A stretch of 64,000 nucleotides of DNA from Pararge aegeria (Eukaryota > Arthropoda > Insecta > Lepidoptera > Nymphalidae): contig NC_053183.1 in the NCBI RefSeq assembly GCF_905163445.1, forward strand, positions 5,456,001 through 5,520,000, in the 5' to 3' direction. Made by a program: the position numbers and the translations under genes. The notes under the pieces were generated by a model, which had not been told where the DNA came from, searched no databases, and saw nothing but the letters and a program-made list of their open reading frames with translations. Shown here piece after piece: positions 44,152-59,100 of this stretch. Every line of letters begins with the position of its first letter. The stretch's first letter is position 1.

Positions 44152-47100
44152 ATGCCGGATTGGAGTTGGTTAATAATGGCAGCGCTGTTCGGAGCAGTCT
44201 CCGCGCTCTCCGTACCGCTGGCCCTTCTTCTGTACTTCGTGAGACCGTTCGAGCAAAAATCACCCTCGGAAGAAGACTTTTTCGTACCCCTTACTTTACC
44301 CCCGGTAAGTTCACAGTCAAGATTCAGCTTAAATTGGCCCTAGCCTCTTTTATTTCATGAGGCCCTACTTGCAAAAATCATTCAGAAAGAAAATTTCTTT
44401 ATACCTCCGGTAAGTACTACTAGCGTAGCGATAAGGCCGCCTTTTGTATACTGCTTCTGTCTGTGTTTTTTTTTTATTCTTCTTCTGCGTTTCTTGTGTG
44501 CAAATAAAGAGTATAAATAAATAAAAATTAATAAGTTTAAGGAAAGATGGAGCTTAAGGTGGCTTGAGTCAGCCTCATGTCTATTCGAAATCTTTCTGCA
44601 GATTATTCCACTAATATGGTTGCTCTAAAACCCTTATATAAGCTAAAGATATAACTTGACCTCCGCTCCGGTAGTAGTAGTTATCATGTACGCAATAAAG
44701 GTTGCTCAATCTATATGTATAAAAGCGATAGGTCACTGACTGATTGATTCATCCGGTAAACAGGACTGGCTGATTCATCACGAAATCTCAGAAACTATAA
44801 AGCCTGCAAACTTTTAAATTTAAAAGTTCCTTCTAATATGTAGGTGTAAATTAAGAAATGGTTTAAGAAATTACTCCGCCAAGGGGGTGAAATTGGGGTT
44901 CGAAGTATGCATGAATGTCCTATGTTTTTGAATTTGGATGCGTAGAAATCGGCATATAGGTTATCTAGTTATATTTTATGTTATATAGTTGAACGTACTT
45001 TCCTGTGTATAATAATTAATCTAGGCCTTGGAAATCATTTAGTAAATTTTTAATAGTTTGATAATTAATTATTCCTCAAGATACTTCTGAGAGTAGCAAA
45101 ATTTAGCTAAAACAGTCTACCATCATAGCAACCATGCCATCGAGTTGGACGTAATAGTCCCCAATTCGGTTTATGTCCACATAAAACGGGCATAAAAGTA
45201 GAGTAATTTATTATTTTGACGTTTAGTATTCCTTGAATTGTAAAACGTGGAACGGCGAAAGGGGTCTATGCTACTTCACCTGCATAAACTTTACAATTTA
45301 CGAGCTTTACTTCAGGCTGCTTATACCCCCACTTGAAATCGGTTTAGAAATATATTTCATAAGTTAAACTATATTTTTTCGTTAGAAGGTTCTGTTTAAA
45401 GAAATCAATTTGGGAACGCTTTGTCAGACCGCTCTATAAACGGATTCTTGGACGTCAACACGGGGTTAAATATACCCAAAATGTGGCGTCCTTTGCGGCC
45501 ATGTCAACGTGTGACCACCGCACACATCGCACTTCTTAGTGCTGTATAGAACACGGGCGGTCAATCAACCCAGTAAACGTTCACACGAGGTAATTGCTAC
45601 AATGATACCTTGAATTTTATTTTTATATTATAAACTTTTTCTCTGCACACAACTACCTACAAGCTAAGAAAAACAACAACATTAAGTAGGATACAAAAGG
45701 CGGTCTTATTTTTCGGTTACAGCAAACTTTTTAAATATGAAAATATCAGAATAAGAATTGTGTTCTCAAAATGTAACTAATCGAAGAGGTATGCAAAAAA
45801 TGACCCGTGCCAGATTCCAACTTGCATCGGTTAGTTATATAATAACGCTAAATTAATATGTTCATTCTAGCTGTGATGTTGAGGCGAGGTTTGTGCGAAG
45901 GCTTGTGTATTATTACTCTGCACTTAATGTCTAACAGTTCACGCTAACACAATCGGGGTGAGAATGTAAAAAAACTACGTACATGTTATTTTCACTTCAA
46001 TCAATCTTTTATACAAAACAGTAAATTTTAATTTTATATTTACTAGTAATCGTTTACAAAGTAAACTAGATACAAAGCAACCCTTTTCTCGCTAGAACAA
46101 CAATTTGTGATTGTGCAGCACAGTTACTGCTGGGCATTCGGCTTCTTGCGACCCGATTGATGTCGTCTTTCTACTTATACAGAGTCTATACAATCGTTAC
46201 GTTTTAAGCTCTGCAACACCTGATTTACTTATTAAAATTAAAAAACAATTACTACTTTTAATAAATTGGTTTTTAATTTTAATAAGTAAGTTTAACGGAT
46301 GTGGTCCAAATTCAACCAGTTGTCACAATAAAGTGATGAAGGAATGCGTTTAATTTAATTGGTTTTTCATTCGGTTATTGGGTTTCATATAGCACCTACC
46401 TAAGTATTTTTAAAATGCAGTCATTGCGGACTGCAGTCTCTCTGCATCGCGTGCCAGTTTAAAATCAAAAAGCCGTCAACCAAAGGTCGATTCACTCTAT
46501 AGGTACTTATAGTTGTTTAGGTAGACGAGCATTTTTTTTTCAATGCCTTTCAGTGGGATTTGAATAGCTGCTTTTCAAATCTCAATTACCCACATACCTA
46601 TACAAAAGGATCGTAATCGATATGCAGATTGGGTCCTTACATATGAAATTGGCGTTACTAATAATATAATTGCCATTGCTATCTATGCACTTTTGTCTTC
46701 CCATAGGTAGTTCTTTTACTAAAAAACCAATAAAATCGTTGAAGGCTCTTTGGACTGCCCCACCGGAGTTGAATTTTTTCCCTTGCCAGAGGTTATCCAA
46801 ATTTCGAAAAAAATGGTAATCTGAGGGAGCAAGTCCGGGTAGTACGGTGGATGTCTTAGACATTCTAATTGAAGCTCCTCTAATTTGGTAGTCGCCTGTT
46901 GTTCAGTGTGTTGTCCTGTAGCAGCAGTGGTAGGCCACTGCTGCTACAGGACAGCACAGCAACACAATTGAGCCTCGGTTGTTTAGTAGCTAGCTTTTCC
47001 ATCATGGTTTGCAATTGCTGACAATAAACTTCCGCAATCGTCTGGCCAGATTTAAGAAAGCTTTAGTGAACGACGCCTGCACTAGTCCACCACTTCCTTC

Positions 47101-50100
47101 CTTCTCACAAGTAATTTTATTTGAGTAAATATTCGCATAGAACTTTTTAAAGATTTAGCTGGTCCATCAGGGTTCAGCAATTGCGATTAGTGTTATCGTC
47201 GTACAGGATCCACTTTTCATCACAGGTTTCAAGGATTTTTTGAGATCAAAAATCCCTGCATTCTTTTGCCGGTTGAGTAATGCAACACAGTAGTCGACGC
47301 GCTTTTGTCGGTTTGCTGCACTTAATTCATGAGGTACCCACCTTTAAAGCTTTTTCACCTTGCCAATTTGCTTTGAAACAGTTTCATCTCTAACACAGCA
47401 GTCAGCAGCTAGCTCGGACGTGGTTTCCGCTTCCACTATTTTACCAAATACCACTTAATTATCAAATTTGTGCTCCGGTTATCCTCTGAACTTGTTCTAC
47501 AGGTCGAAATTGCCAGAACGAAAACGTTGGAACCAAAAACGCACTGTTTTTCTTCTTTTACGACACGGCCGCCACACACATAATTAGTCCTTCATGCCGT
47601 TTCTACAGCACTGGTGCCATGATGGAACTCGTAAATAACGCAATATTTTGGCGCAGTTAGTAGCGACCCTGCTTTCTGAGTCCAAGGCCGTGAGCTCGAT
47701 TCCCCCAAATGAAAAATATTTGTGTGATGAACATGAAAGTTTTCTAGTGTCTGGGTATTTATATCCTATTATGCCTATTATAACCATATGTGTTTATCAT
47801 AGATGGCGATGTGTATTTTGTCGTATATTTTTTTTTTTCAAGTTTTCCAATTTTTAAACTGAGTGACGCAAAGAAGAAACCAAAATAGGAAAAAACATAT
47901 GAATCAGGGTTTTCAAAATACATTTGAAATTGTAACTTCTAACCAAACAAGTGATATTTGAGATCAAAGTGGCCAGTCGAGAAAACGCCAGTTTGATAAT
48001 GTAAGGACCTAATATTTATTTTTGCATACTAGTTGCCGCTTACTGTTCCAAATTAGAAACGCATCTATTTGTAAACGGTTGGTTCACCCATAATTAGAAA
48101 TAAATATGTGAATCCTTTTTAACTCATTACCTGTTTTACCAGTCTACTAAATTACTTGTCTACTTTACCACTTTCAGAGTAAGTTTCCCCCCCTCATCAG
48201 ACTTAAGCCGACGTATTCTTTCTTAATAATCACCATTACACTGTGACGTCTATCGCGGAAATTGAGCCGACGACGCGACGTCTTAATATAATATATGACG
48301 TGACATACAACGTCAACAATGACGCGCAAATGGCAGTCTGTGCCAGTCTTTGCTATTTTCAGCTTTTCAACTGATGTTGCTTAGATAATATTACCCGTAA
48401 TAACAGAGCCGAAAGCGTCCGAAAAAACAGAATATTTGATATATTCTGTTTTTTTGCGTGCTTTAAAAGAAGGCGACATAATCAATTAAGTATTATGCGA
48501 CACATTTTTGGCGATTTTGCTATATCTCTGTGAAAAGGTTTTTATCTTGTTACGCCAAAGAAGCTATAATTTCTAACGCGTGTACACAAGTACACAAGTT
48601 TTTTTTTAATTAAGATCTTTGAGGATCCGAAATCGCCACTGAACGACTTCAAATTACTCGCTACCAATTAATCAATACATATTGGTAGGATTTTTAATGC
48701 AACATTTTAGCTATACTTTACTAGGCAGTCTCCTTTCGGAAGTAATAATAAAACCTGTAGTTAAATATAGACATAATTAATATATATAGTGGCTGTATAC
48801 AATAATTATGTCTATTAAGTATATTGAATCCCTAATCTAATTATACGTCGTATGAAACCTTTTAATTACTGAAATCCCTAATTCGGTCCCGAAAAGAGTA
48901 AAGTGGTATAAATAAGAAAACAGCGCGTTTGATGTTTTTACACGAGGTAGCTAATTAACGTAATTTCCCCGTATTTTCCGAGCGAGCGACGTAGATTTTC
49001 TTTGATAAAAATCAAAGTAAGCTTAAGTCTAAGCTCGACTTAACCTTGGGATGGAAGGATTAGGGTTGGAATTTTTTTGGTATCTAAATACAGTTTGCGC
49101 AAATAGCATAGGGTCGTAAGACTCCCAAATCTAAACTTTTGTTTTTATTACCTTTTATTATTTCATTAATCAATCGATCATTTGGTGAATAAAGCCTTTA
49201 TGGCATAGACTTGGCTGCATAGACCACTTAAGGCCAGCTAGCGCGCCTGCATGTTAGACTCATGTCTACCCATTATTATCTCGTCTCTCTGTAGAAAAAA
49301 ATACAAGTAACGGGTTCAGCTATGGCATGGCTAGCATGCTAGCCCTACAGGTAACCCATGAACGCAAAGAGTAAGTTTTCAAGTAAAGCAACGTGATATT
49401 TGATCTTCCATTTACAAATAGCGGCTCAGTTAACAGCCATTTTGAGTTCTGTAGCCTTAGAACAAGGTTTGCTTGCTCGCAATCGAGAGTAGTATTCGCA
49501 TATCAAACTCTGTATCATCAAAGTAAAATGGACCTAAGGTCACTCGTTTCAGAGCTGCAAATCCTTAAATTCAGATTTTTGTTTAACAAACGCTCCGTCA
49601 ACAGTCCGAGAAATAATAGGCAAATTTGAGCATTAAATCTATAAAATAAAATCCATCGTATTCCGATGTTCAAGTATTTGCATACTCGAAAACGACTCCT
49701 AGATTGCTAATGAAAAGGCTACTGGTAAATCATTACAGGAGCTTATTTTTTAGGAGCCGTCAATACAGTATGCAGATTTTTCCTAAAAATTAATAGCGTT
49801 TAATTTTGCAGGAAATTCTGAATGAACTGACTCGTGGTGCAGGGAGTACCCCTGAAGGCGCCCTGAACGCGATGCTGCAGTTCATATTCCAGCAGAGCAC
49901 TGCTGATACGCGTTGGCTTCGGCGACGAATGGCCAACGAGCTAGCAGAACTGCTGGCGAAAACCTCCTCCGGGAAGATATTTGAATCTCTAACGGTATAT
50001 TTTGTGTATATTTTTCATGATAATTTAAACAAGAACATTTTTGAAAACGTCATTTTTCTATTTTTGTGCCTTGTTTGCGTCTGTTTATTTACCTGTACTG

Positions 50101-53100
50101 ATTTTTCTTGCTTCGTGGTGGTAACTACGCGAGATTTCGTATTATTTTGCTACGCGGTATGAGTTGATTAAGCTAAAATTAAAAACTCTCTTAGATTAAA
50201 TTACTTAATAATAATAGTAATACACAAATAAATATACTATGACAGGACACACATTGCCATCTAGCTCCAAAGTAAGCGTAGCTTGTGTTATGGGTAGGTA
50301 CCTACTAAGTTGACTGATGAATATTTTTATGAATATACAGAGTATTCAAATACAGTTACAGATTATATTAAGTTAAGTTTATTTTTCAAAACAACTTACT
50401 TCCTAACATACGTATTTTGAAGAGGAGCGAGTCAAGGCAAGTCCTTTGTCTCACTTCAGCATACTTTTTATAAATATAAACAAAATTTAGATGGTTTTTA
50501 AAATAATACATTATTAACATTCCTCTCAAGTTTAAAGTAAATGACATCATAACCTTGCCATATAGGTACGTTGAAAACTTAAGGAAATCCCAAGTTTCGT
50601 GCGGAATTTAAATTAATGCAGTTTTGTTTTAATTGAATAGCCTTTTTGAAATAAAGTTTTTAAAGACGAAAAATTACTTATAATACAAAATATTACAAAG
50701 CTTCTACTAATTTGTCAAAATTATATAATTAAAAATATATAACTATAAGAAATCTCAGGTTTACCTAATGGATGCAGAATATAAACCGTGGGCGTGACCT
50801 ACCTAATCGTTTACTTCGTAGATAATGTATATAAGTCTATTTGTTCCATAAAGTTATAGTGTAGCGTGTGGTGGAAAAAAACAGTGGCTTTGGACGTGGT
50901 TAGATACCCTGCTGACGAAGTAGCTGAGCGATTTAGCGTTCCGATACGATATCGCGTACAAACCTATTAAGGTTTAACATAATTGCCATACTTTCTAATA
51001 GGCTAGCCCGCTACCATTTTCATAATCACTTACGCTTTAGATTTGCATGTACGTTAGAATTTTAACATCATCCCTGGTGAAACTGGCTATAATTTTATTT
51101 TCTTGATTCAATATGTCGGTTATATCGCGCCATATCCTAATGTGAAAACTCAGTGTGTTCGACAGTAGTGTTTTTTGGCTACGTCCTTAAATAGATGTAC
51201 TATAAACATCAGGATATTGAAAATCTGGGATAATAATTAATATTAAGAGCATCTTGCTCAAATAAGTTATAGATACTTTTGTACGACATAAAAATTTCAT
51301 TTTTATCTCAACAGCTCCGTTCGCTAGAAGTAGGCACAGAGTTTCCAAGCATCACCAATCTCCGTCTGGTCAATGGAGAGTTAGAAGATGATGGAGCAAG
51401 ATTGCGCTCACTAGACTTGAAGTTCGATCTCCAGTACGATGGGAGCTTCAGAATCGAAGTGGATGCCATTATGTTGTTAGGGAAAATTGCCAACATTTCG
51501 ATTACTGGTAATCACATTTTACGTTAATAATTACAGAGTAAATTCATATAGATAGTTCTCCCCCTGCCTATATTTTATCTTTCTATTTTCAGTGGAAAGC
51601 ATAAGCGGTAACGTTCGAGTTATGTTTCGACGTACGCCCTACACGCATTGGGCGATAGCATTCGAAGCTCCTCCACGCTTAGAACTTCGGGTGCGAGGTC
51701 GCTTTCAAGGAAGGCAGCTCAAACCGCGACTGGCAGCTCTTGTAGCCGCTCATATCAGACGAGCCGTGGCTCAGAGGCATACACTTCCCAACTACAAGAT
51801 TAGGTGACATATTTTCCATATTATTTGGCTTATCCCATTTTATCTCTGTCCTTCTCATAAAGAGTTTTCGATATTCAATTGAAACAAATTGATTGGGCAG
51901 GTTGCAAGGTTTTAAATATAACATAGGCAATGAATTTATTGTCCGCATCCAGTGAAGGATAACAATTGGGGTGATTTAATAAGAGCGAGTAAACGCTCGA
52001 TAATTAAATGGCTTCATTTGAAATGGGACCGTATAAAAAGCTAGTTAAAACTCTTTTTATTTTTACACGACTGCCCAAAAGAGGTGTGTAATATTTAGGG
52101 TTCCCGTTATGTAAGTATGTATGTGAGTTTTTATTTTACACCATTACTTCTGAATGCTCGAACAGATTCAAAAGTATGAGGTATCGTTAAAATCCTCACA
52201 TAATACTGAAAGTAATGGCTATAAATTTTGTGAAATAAATCCATCCATCACGTGCAAATAGCCCTAACTTATCTTACGGTTTATATTCTTATTCATAAAA
52301 CGCTATATTATTTTCTTTCAGATATAAACCATTCTTCCCAAAGTCAGAGCCAGGCAGTACAGAAGGTGAAGATGGTCCCACGCCTCACGGTCGACTTACA
52401 GTGCGATTAGTCGAAGTTACTCGACTGCACTGGGCAGGGACCAATGGGACTGTACGTGCTGCCTTAGCCGTGGACTCACATGGATGGGTACTGCTTACAC
52501 TTATTCTTTTAAGACTTACATCTCTTATTTTTAGCATGTTAACATTGGCACATTCAAAATATCTATAATATAAACTATATATAGGGGTAGGTGAACAGTA
52601 CTATTTATTGACTGGTCTTAAAATAGTAATAAGATAGAGATCCTTTTCAAGAAGATAGAGTTCAGAAAGGACAGCTCCAGTTTCTGACCTGCCATTTTAG
52701 TTTAGAGATTTGAGCAAGTAGGTACAGAAAAATCGGCACCGTTATCTATACATTAGCTGTTCTCATAAACTCCACAAAAATCAATGAACGACGTCAGACA
52801 CTACATCCCGCTATTTTCACAAAAGAGCGCAAATTATACGACTTTAAAAGATGAATGGTTGGATCTCGGTCCACCAGCACTGAGGAATATCTTTCGATTG
52901 GTGTCCTATACCCCATGACCATATTACCTTACGTACGAACCAATCGTCATTATAAATAAAATAAATAAAGATTTATGAGAAATTATTTTGAAAACTCAAT
53001 CAACGAGATCAGGGAAACTGCTTGTTGAGTGAACGAATAGAAACAATTTCAAAGTAATTGAAAATCCATGCCCCAAGCTATAATTATGCATCCATATGCC

Positions 53101-56100
53101 ATGCCCGAAATATTTTTCGTACTTTACCCTGTCGATTAAGTCAGCTCTTCTAACTTGTTAAATCTGAGGATTTTGTATAACATAAGTGAATGTCGGGCAT
53201 TTTTATGTAACTCAATAAATTGTGATAGATTGCATCATACAGATTTATTGAACAATCAAATCATACTGTCTCTTATAGGTATCACTCCGCCGCGGCATCT
53301 TAGTTCTTGACGTGGTTCTACCAGCAGTAACTGGGCCATTAGGTCTAGTGTGCTGCCAAGGTGTCGGAGTGGTGTTGGTGGACACAGTGGTGCCGATGTC
53401 GCCGGCATACAGGGCCGATCTGCGTCGCGATGATGTAGTGCTGGCCATCGATAATAAACCAGTCATTAATGTTGCTCAAGTAAGTCGTCCTCGATTTATT
53501 ATGCTGTTATAATGCAACAGTCTTCGCTCATGTTAGCCGCGGTAATGATCGAATCTAACAAACCGTTTATGTATCTATCTATTTATAAAAAAAATGAAAG
53601 GCCGTGCCGTGCCTGTTCGCAGAAACTTGCAATTGTTTGCATTTAACTTTCGACGACTTTTAACAGGTTGGAAAACTGTTACGCAGCGTAGAACGTCGTG
53701 CAGTCACAGTGCGGGTGAGGAGAGGTGGTTCAGGAGGGTCCACAAGAAGAGAGGACGAACCAAAAAGACTGCGCACTAATTTCTCATTCCGACGCGTTTC
53801 AGAGGTTATGGAAGGCGTCCGAATTCAAGGCATCCGCGCTGCGGCCTCTAAAAACAACTTAACTGTAAGACTACCTCTATTTTGTAACTTACTCTAGTCT
53901 TTTAAGGCTTAAAAACTCGAGTAACATATGACTAGTACCTAGTACTCAAGTCTTTAAGACTTTAAACTTGTTAGGAGAATATAAACCATAAATAACTTTT
54001 CAAGACCGGTATAATATGAATAACATTATCTTCTTCTTCTAAATGGTAATTAGGTCACTAATTTAGTCTTTAGAATTTTTAAGTCTTTAACTTTAACAAG
54101 TTAAGTTCTAGCACACGTGCTTTAACCAGAACCTATTGAAGATACTATCAGAATATTAATGGTAATATTGTTACTGAGTCCTTATTTGCCAGTATCTGAC
54201 ATGCTGTGCAAAGTATCACAGTAATTGTAAGTAAATCTTTAATTTAAGGAAACAGATTCACCATCGAAGTCTACGGATCAATCTGAACCTGACACTCCGG
54301 TAAAACAAAAAACAGAGCCACAAACTATAAGGCCAGTTCCCAAAGGTACGGATCCCGTTGGACCGGCAAATTTTGGCCTCCGTAAACGCAGATGCTCCGT
54401 AGAAAACAAATCCTCGGATAGTTCCGCAGGAAGCACGCCTCCGGCTTCAGGCGCGAGTACCCCTTTGCGACAAGCCGTGGCCACAAACAAGACAGTCAAA
54501 CATCCAGATATACCGATAATTAGAACTGATTCATCCGAATGCAAGGTATCCGAAAAGGCAGAAAACGTTTTGGAAGAGGAAGAAATGTTTGAAACTGGCG
54601 GACCCAGGCAGAGCGAGCACGTAGAAATATGCCAAATGTTTTGGACAAAATGTGTGCCGATCAGGCCGATAATACCATTTGACGAGGAAACCGAATTTAA
54701 ATTGAACGAGAATCATAAATATCTGAATTTGAATGTGTGGTCTACGGTGCCGGGAGAGAAAGATGAAGTTTTATTAGGTTATTTGAATATACCGCTAGCA
54801 GCGTTGCTAAGTGAGTGCCAAGATTCCACCGTTCCTCATCACATGAAACGTTACCAGTTTCTGCCGCCAGACGTAGATATCAAGTTTAGGTAAGATTTAA
54901 ATGGAGAAAAATTTAAAGTTCTTTTAATTTACGTATCACGTAGATAGATACTTGAAAGCCTAAACATTGTGTTTGTTTGTTTTTCTACTATGACATTATT
55001 ATACTCAAGTGCTTTTTTGTGAGGAAATTTTGAAAGTTATGTCCAACTCACCACTGAATACGCACGGTAAAGGTAGAATTCGATGATTCAACCACACTTA
55101 TTATAAAATACAGATTGCGCTATATATCCCTTCCGATGCGTCAGACCATGCCTGACCTGCCTATATGTATTGGTCGACTTTCACCACATGTAATAGCTAA
55201 ATAGCGTCAACGGAATTCGTCGTTATAATAAAGACAACATAATAAAGAGATTAGTTCTGACCTCCATGAATATCTCCTATCCTTTGAGTAGTTCTTTGCG
55301 CAGTTTTCTGTTAGGTTAGTCCTTTTTTAAGTAATAATTGTAGGGCCAAGCTGATGCCCCATCTGATGGTAAGTGGAAAACAATCTTCTATAAACAGAGC
55401 ATCACTTCGCAGTTTCAACACTGAGTAGGTCTTAGATCATTATCATCATCACATCAACCCATTACCGGCCCACTATAAAAAGGGGTTAAGACCGTAGTCC
55501 ACCACGCTGGCCCAATGATTGACTGACTCCAAATGGATTGGTTGACTCCACACACCTTTGAGAACATTCTGTAAAACTCTCAGCCATGTAGCCTAACGAT
55601 GTTTTCCTTCACCGTTGAAACAAGAGATATTTGAAACGCACATAACTCAAATAAGTTAGAGGTGCGTGTTGGGATTCGAACTCGGCCCTCGAAGGTGAAG
55701 TCGATCGCCTACCCAATGCTATATCGCCGCTCTTGGGCCTCATATAATTACACCTGCAACCACCTCCTTCAGACCGAAACACAGCAGTGCTACTTGGCAG
55801 CAGAAATAAGCAGGGCGATTGGCGTTAATAGATTTCCGGACGAGCTTTTACACAAAAAGCTCAACTTCCACTAGATATACATACAAACAACAATACAGTT
55901 GATATATTTCAGCAAAACACACAAACTGGCATCCCATGCCGGTTTCGAACCGTGCCTTTGTTTCGGTGATGCGCTGGTTTGGTGGGAATGGGAAGACGCC
56001 GGGAATGCACGACTACCGCGGCCAGCGCCGAAAAACAACCAACCTAAAACCCAGCCAGCTAGAACTGTGCATGACTTTGTACGGACGCACTTCCACAGAT

Positions 56101-59100
56101 CCACGCAGTGCGATTTTTGCAATAAAAAGGTCAGTTCTGCATGACGTTTTGACTACATTCCTGGCGCAACGGTGAGCTCTGTCAATTTACGTAGGAGGTT
56201 CCGGGGCTTGATTCTCAGCAGAGGCAATTTGAGAATTTGTATTTTCTGAATTTTTTCTGGTCTGGTCTTGTGGGGGGCTTTGGCCGTATCTTGTAACCAC
56301 CCTACCTACAAACGGACCGCCCGAGAGTTTTCTCATTTTTAGACTCAATGAAGAGTGTTCACAATTATAAAATAATGAGTTGTGTACCTTTTTAGTAAGG
56401 AGATTAGTAATCAATACAATACTATGACGTTACATAAGGTAATGTTGAATGAACTACTACTAACTAACTATCTGTAAAAACTACTTTAGATTTGCAAGCC
56501 TTATAGTGACATCCTTACCATCATCTTATCACATCCCACTACTGGGCGCAAGCCTCCCTACTCAAGGAAAGAACATAGCACCAACACGCGTTATTATGTA
56601 GATAATAACTGGTCGTTATTCCCAGTCATCTACATAATAACGCGTAACGTAACGCTTAACGTCTTCTCCTAGACGGTGTTGGACAACTCCGATTTCTTCA
56701 CTTCGGGCTGGCACTGAGAATTTCTCAACAGAAAACAAAATACCTAACAATTGTTGGCCCTAACTGGTAATCGAACTCAGGTAGTCGAACATGCCAACAC
56801 TAGAAAGCAAAGGTTATTACCAAAAAAGTACTAACTTACATGACTCGTTTCTGGTTTTACCAACTACACTTTTTCATAAAGTGATGGAATTAATTATGTC
56901 CGATAGCGATGTTTTTCCTTAAAGTCTTCGTTGTTTATATCGTAACACCAATTACCTTAAGTAAGTAACGGTAATTTTTCTGTTGCACACAACCCTCAAA
57001 ACATAACAAATTGATAGATCTAAAAATAGTGCCATCTTTTTCATTTTAAGAAATGAAAGAACAACTGCACTAGTTTTAGACTTGCAAGTTTACATTAGAG
57101 ATTTGTTTACAACGGAATTTTCCCTAATATATAACTTATCATTTACAGATCTTCACACAGTCTGTTAAACTTCTCCTCGTTGAATAATAAAAAATAATTG
57201 TGTTGCCCTAGATTTGGTTAAAAGACGCAATGCAGTGCCGCAACTGTGGTCTATGTTGTCACAAGAAATGCGTTACGAAGTGCCAGGAGACTTCGCCTTG
57301 CGTCCCTAGACAAGATCGAGGTAAATATATATTTTTTTCTTTCCAGGATAAGTTATGGTTTACCTGCAGTCTCTTTAAGTTATCGGTTACCTCGCAATCT
57401 CCTAAGTTATTGTATACTGCACGGCAAATAAAGGGATTAAGCCGATGAGTAAATTTTAGCCCTTGTGGATTGAATCGAGGGATAAAATGGTTGTCTCCTG
57501 CAAATGCTAGCCGTCCTATACGACTGACCTTCCTCAGCGTCACAATGAAGGCGTACTAATCGGTTAGACATGTCATGCCATGTCTAAGCATGCTTAATTA
57601 CTTGTCAGTCCGGTATCTTCGATAGCGATATAGGGTGGTAACTAGGCATCGTCGAAAGTTTTTATCAGACCAAACTGAATAGCAAATATTCACTCCAGAG
57701 ACTATCAATCAAATGTCAGCCTTTTTAAATGTCTGGCACATTTTATGTTTGGGTTTTACGCCTACTTTCGTGTATTTTAAATGTGCTATAAATAGACACA
57801 CAAAGGAGCTTTCTTATAAAGACTCCCGAGAAAAGATTGATTGCTTTGGATGTTAACGCTCACGCTTTTTAACGGCTTTTAAAGCTTATCTAATTACATG
57901 TTCGGGATAACTATATTTTGAGACGTCCAAGAACACCTAGGTACTTATTTTGGGTAACAGAAAGCTAAAAAATAACCATTAGGTCTCTAATAATTAAATA
58001 AAAGTTACCAATTTTGTATTGCTCACTGTGATTAATTTGAATTTCATTATTGGAATAATGCCAAAATAGTAAGTAACAAGGCATAATTAAAATGTGCGGC
58101 CATGCATATGTAGTATATAGCATCCCTGAAACAGTAGGTATTTTACTTCTAAGATGTTTTTGAGTACATCCACCACATAAATACCTAACAAATACATAAA
58201 ATTTAAATATAATTATTATCTGGTGCGGTATATTAGTATCTAGGCTTCCTGATCCGACCGAGTTCTTTCCCGGGCACGCACCTCTAACTTTTCAGAGTTA
58301 TGTACGTTTTTAACTTATGCAATTAAATATCACTTGCTTTAACGCTGAAGGAAAGGTAAAAATATCGTGAGGAAACCTGCACGCCTGAGACTTCTCCATA
58401 ATGTTTTGAAATACGTGTGAAATCCACCAATACGCCCTGGTGGAGATGCCTATAGCCTTAACCCTTCTCATTGTTAGAAAAGACTCGTGCCCTGTAGTGG
58501 GCCGTTAATGGGTTTACGATGATGATGATGATGATGATTATCTTGATGAAGTCAGTAAAATGGCGCACAGATGACGATAGATAGATAGTCCGGTAGAGAT
58601 TATTTAATAAATTCACGACAAGTGACAACGTGCAACGCTATAATTTCGCCTTAGCATCCTGCAGTTAATCGTTCAGAAGTTGTTTTTAAAAAAAAACTTT
58701 GAGGATCGGTCATTGACCACATTTAAGAAATGCGTGTCTTTCATCTCGTTTGCGACTTGGCGTAATGTCAACAAATATATTTAAAAACAAGGCCAAATCG
58801 ACAAAATCCTTTTGGTGAAGAAAACATTTATATAAATAAAGGAATACGGCTTTGTTTAATGGGATATGAATGTCAAGATTTTTGATGATTATTTTGTTAT
58901 TCAAAATTTAGTACTTTGAACATGCTGCTTAAATTAATACCCAAAATATAACAATAATTTTATGAAATAAATTAATCTTAAGATAATGAGCCTATTTAAA
59001 ATAAATAACCAAGTTACTGCGAGTTCATAAATTTGATAGGTAATGTTGGTTCTGCAAGTTTTCTAGAATTAAATAACATTTAGGAGATCTTAGAAAGCCA

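Noticed and set aside
44040..44360. 106-codon frame overlapping PDZD8 exon 1
   Set aside because: It is out of frame with the conserved membrane-anchor exon and its splice donor, so it is a shadow of PDZD8.
54278..54716. Minus-strand frames opposite PDZD8 exon 8
   Set aside because: They are the reverse of a real, phase-consistent exon with a C2-like region; no splice or start support.
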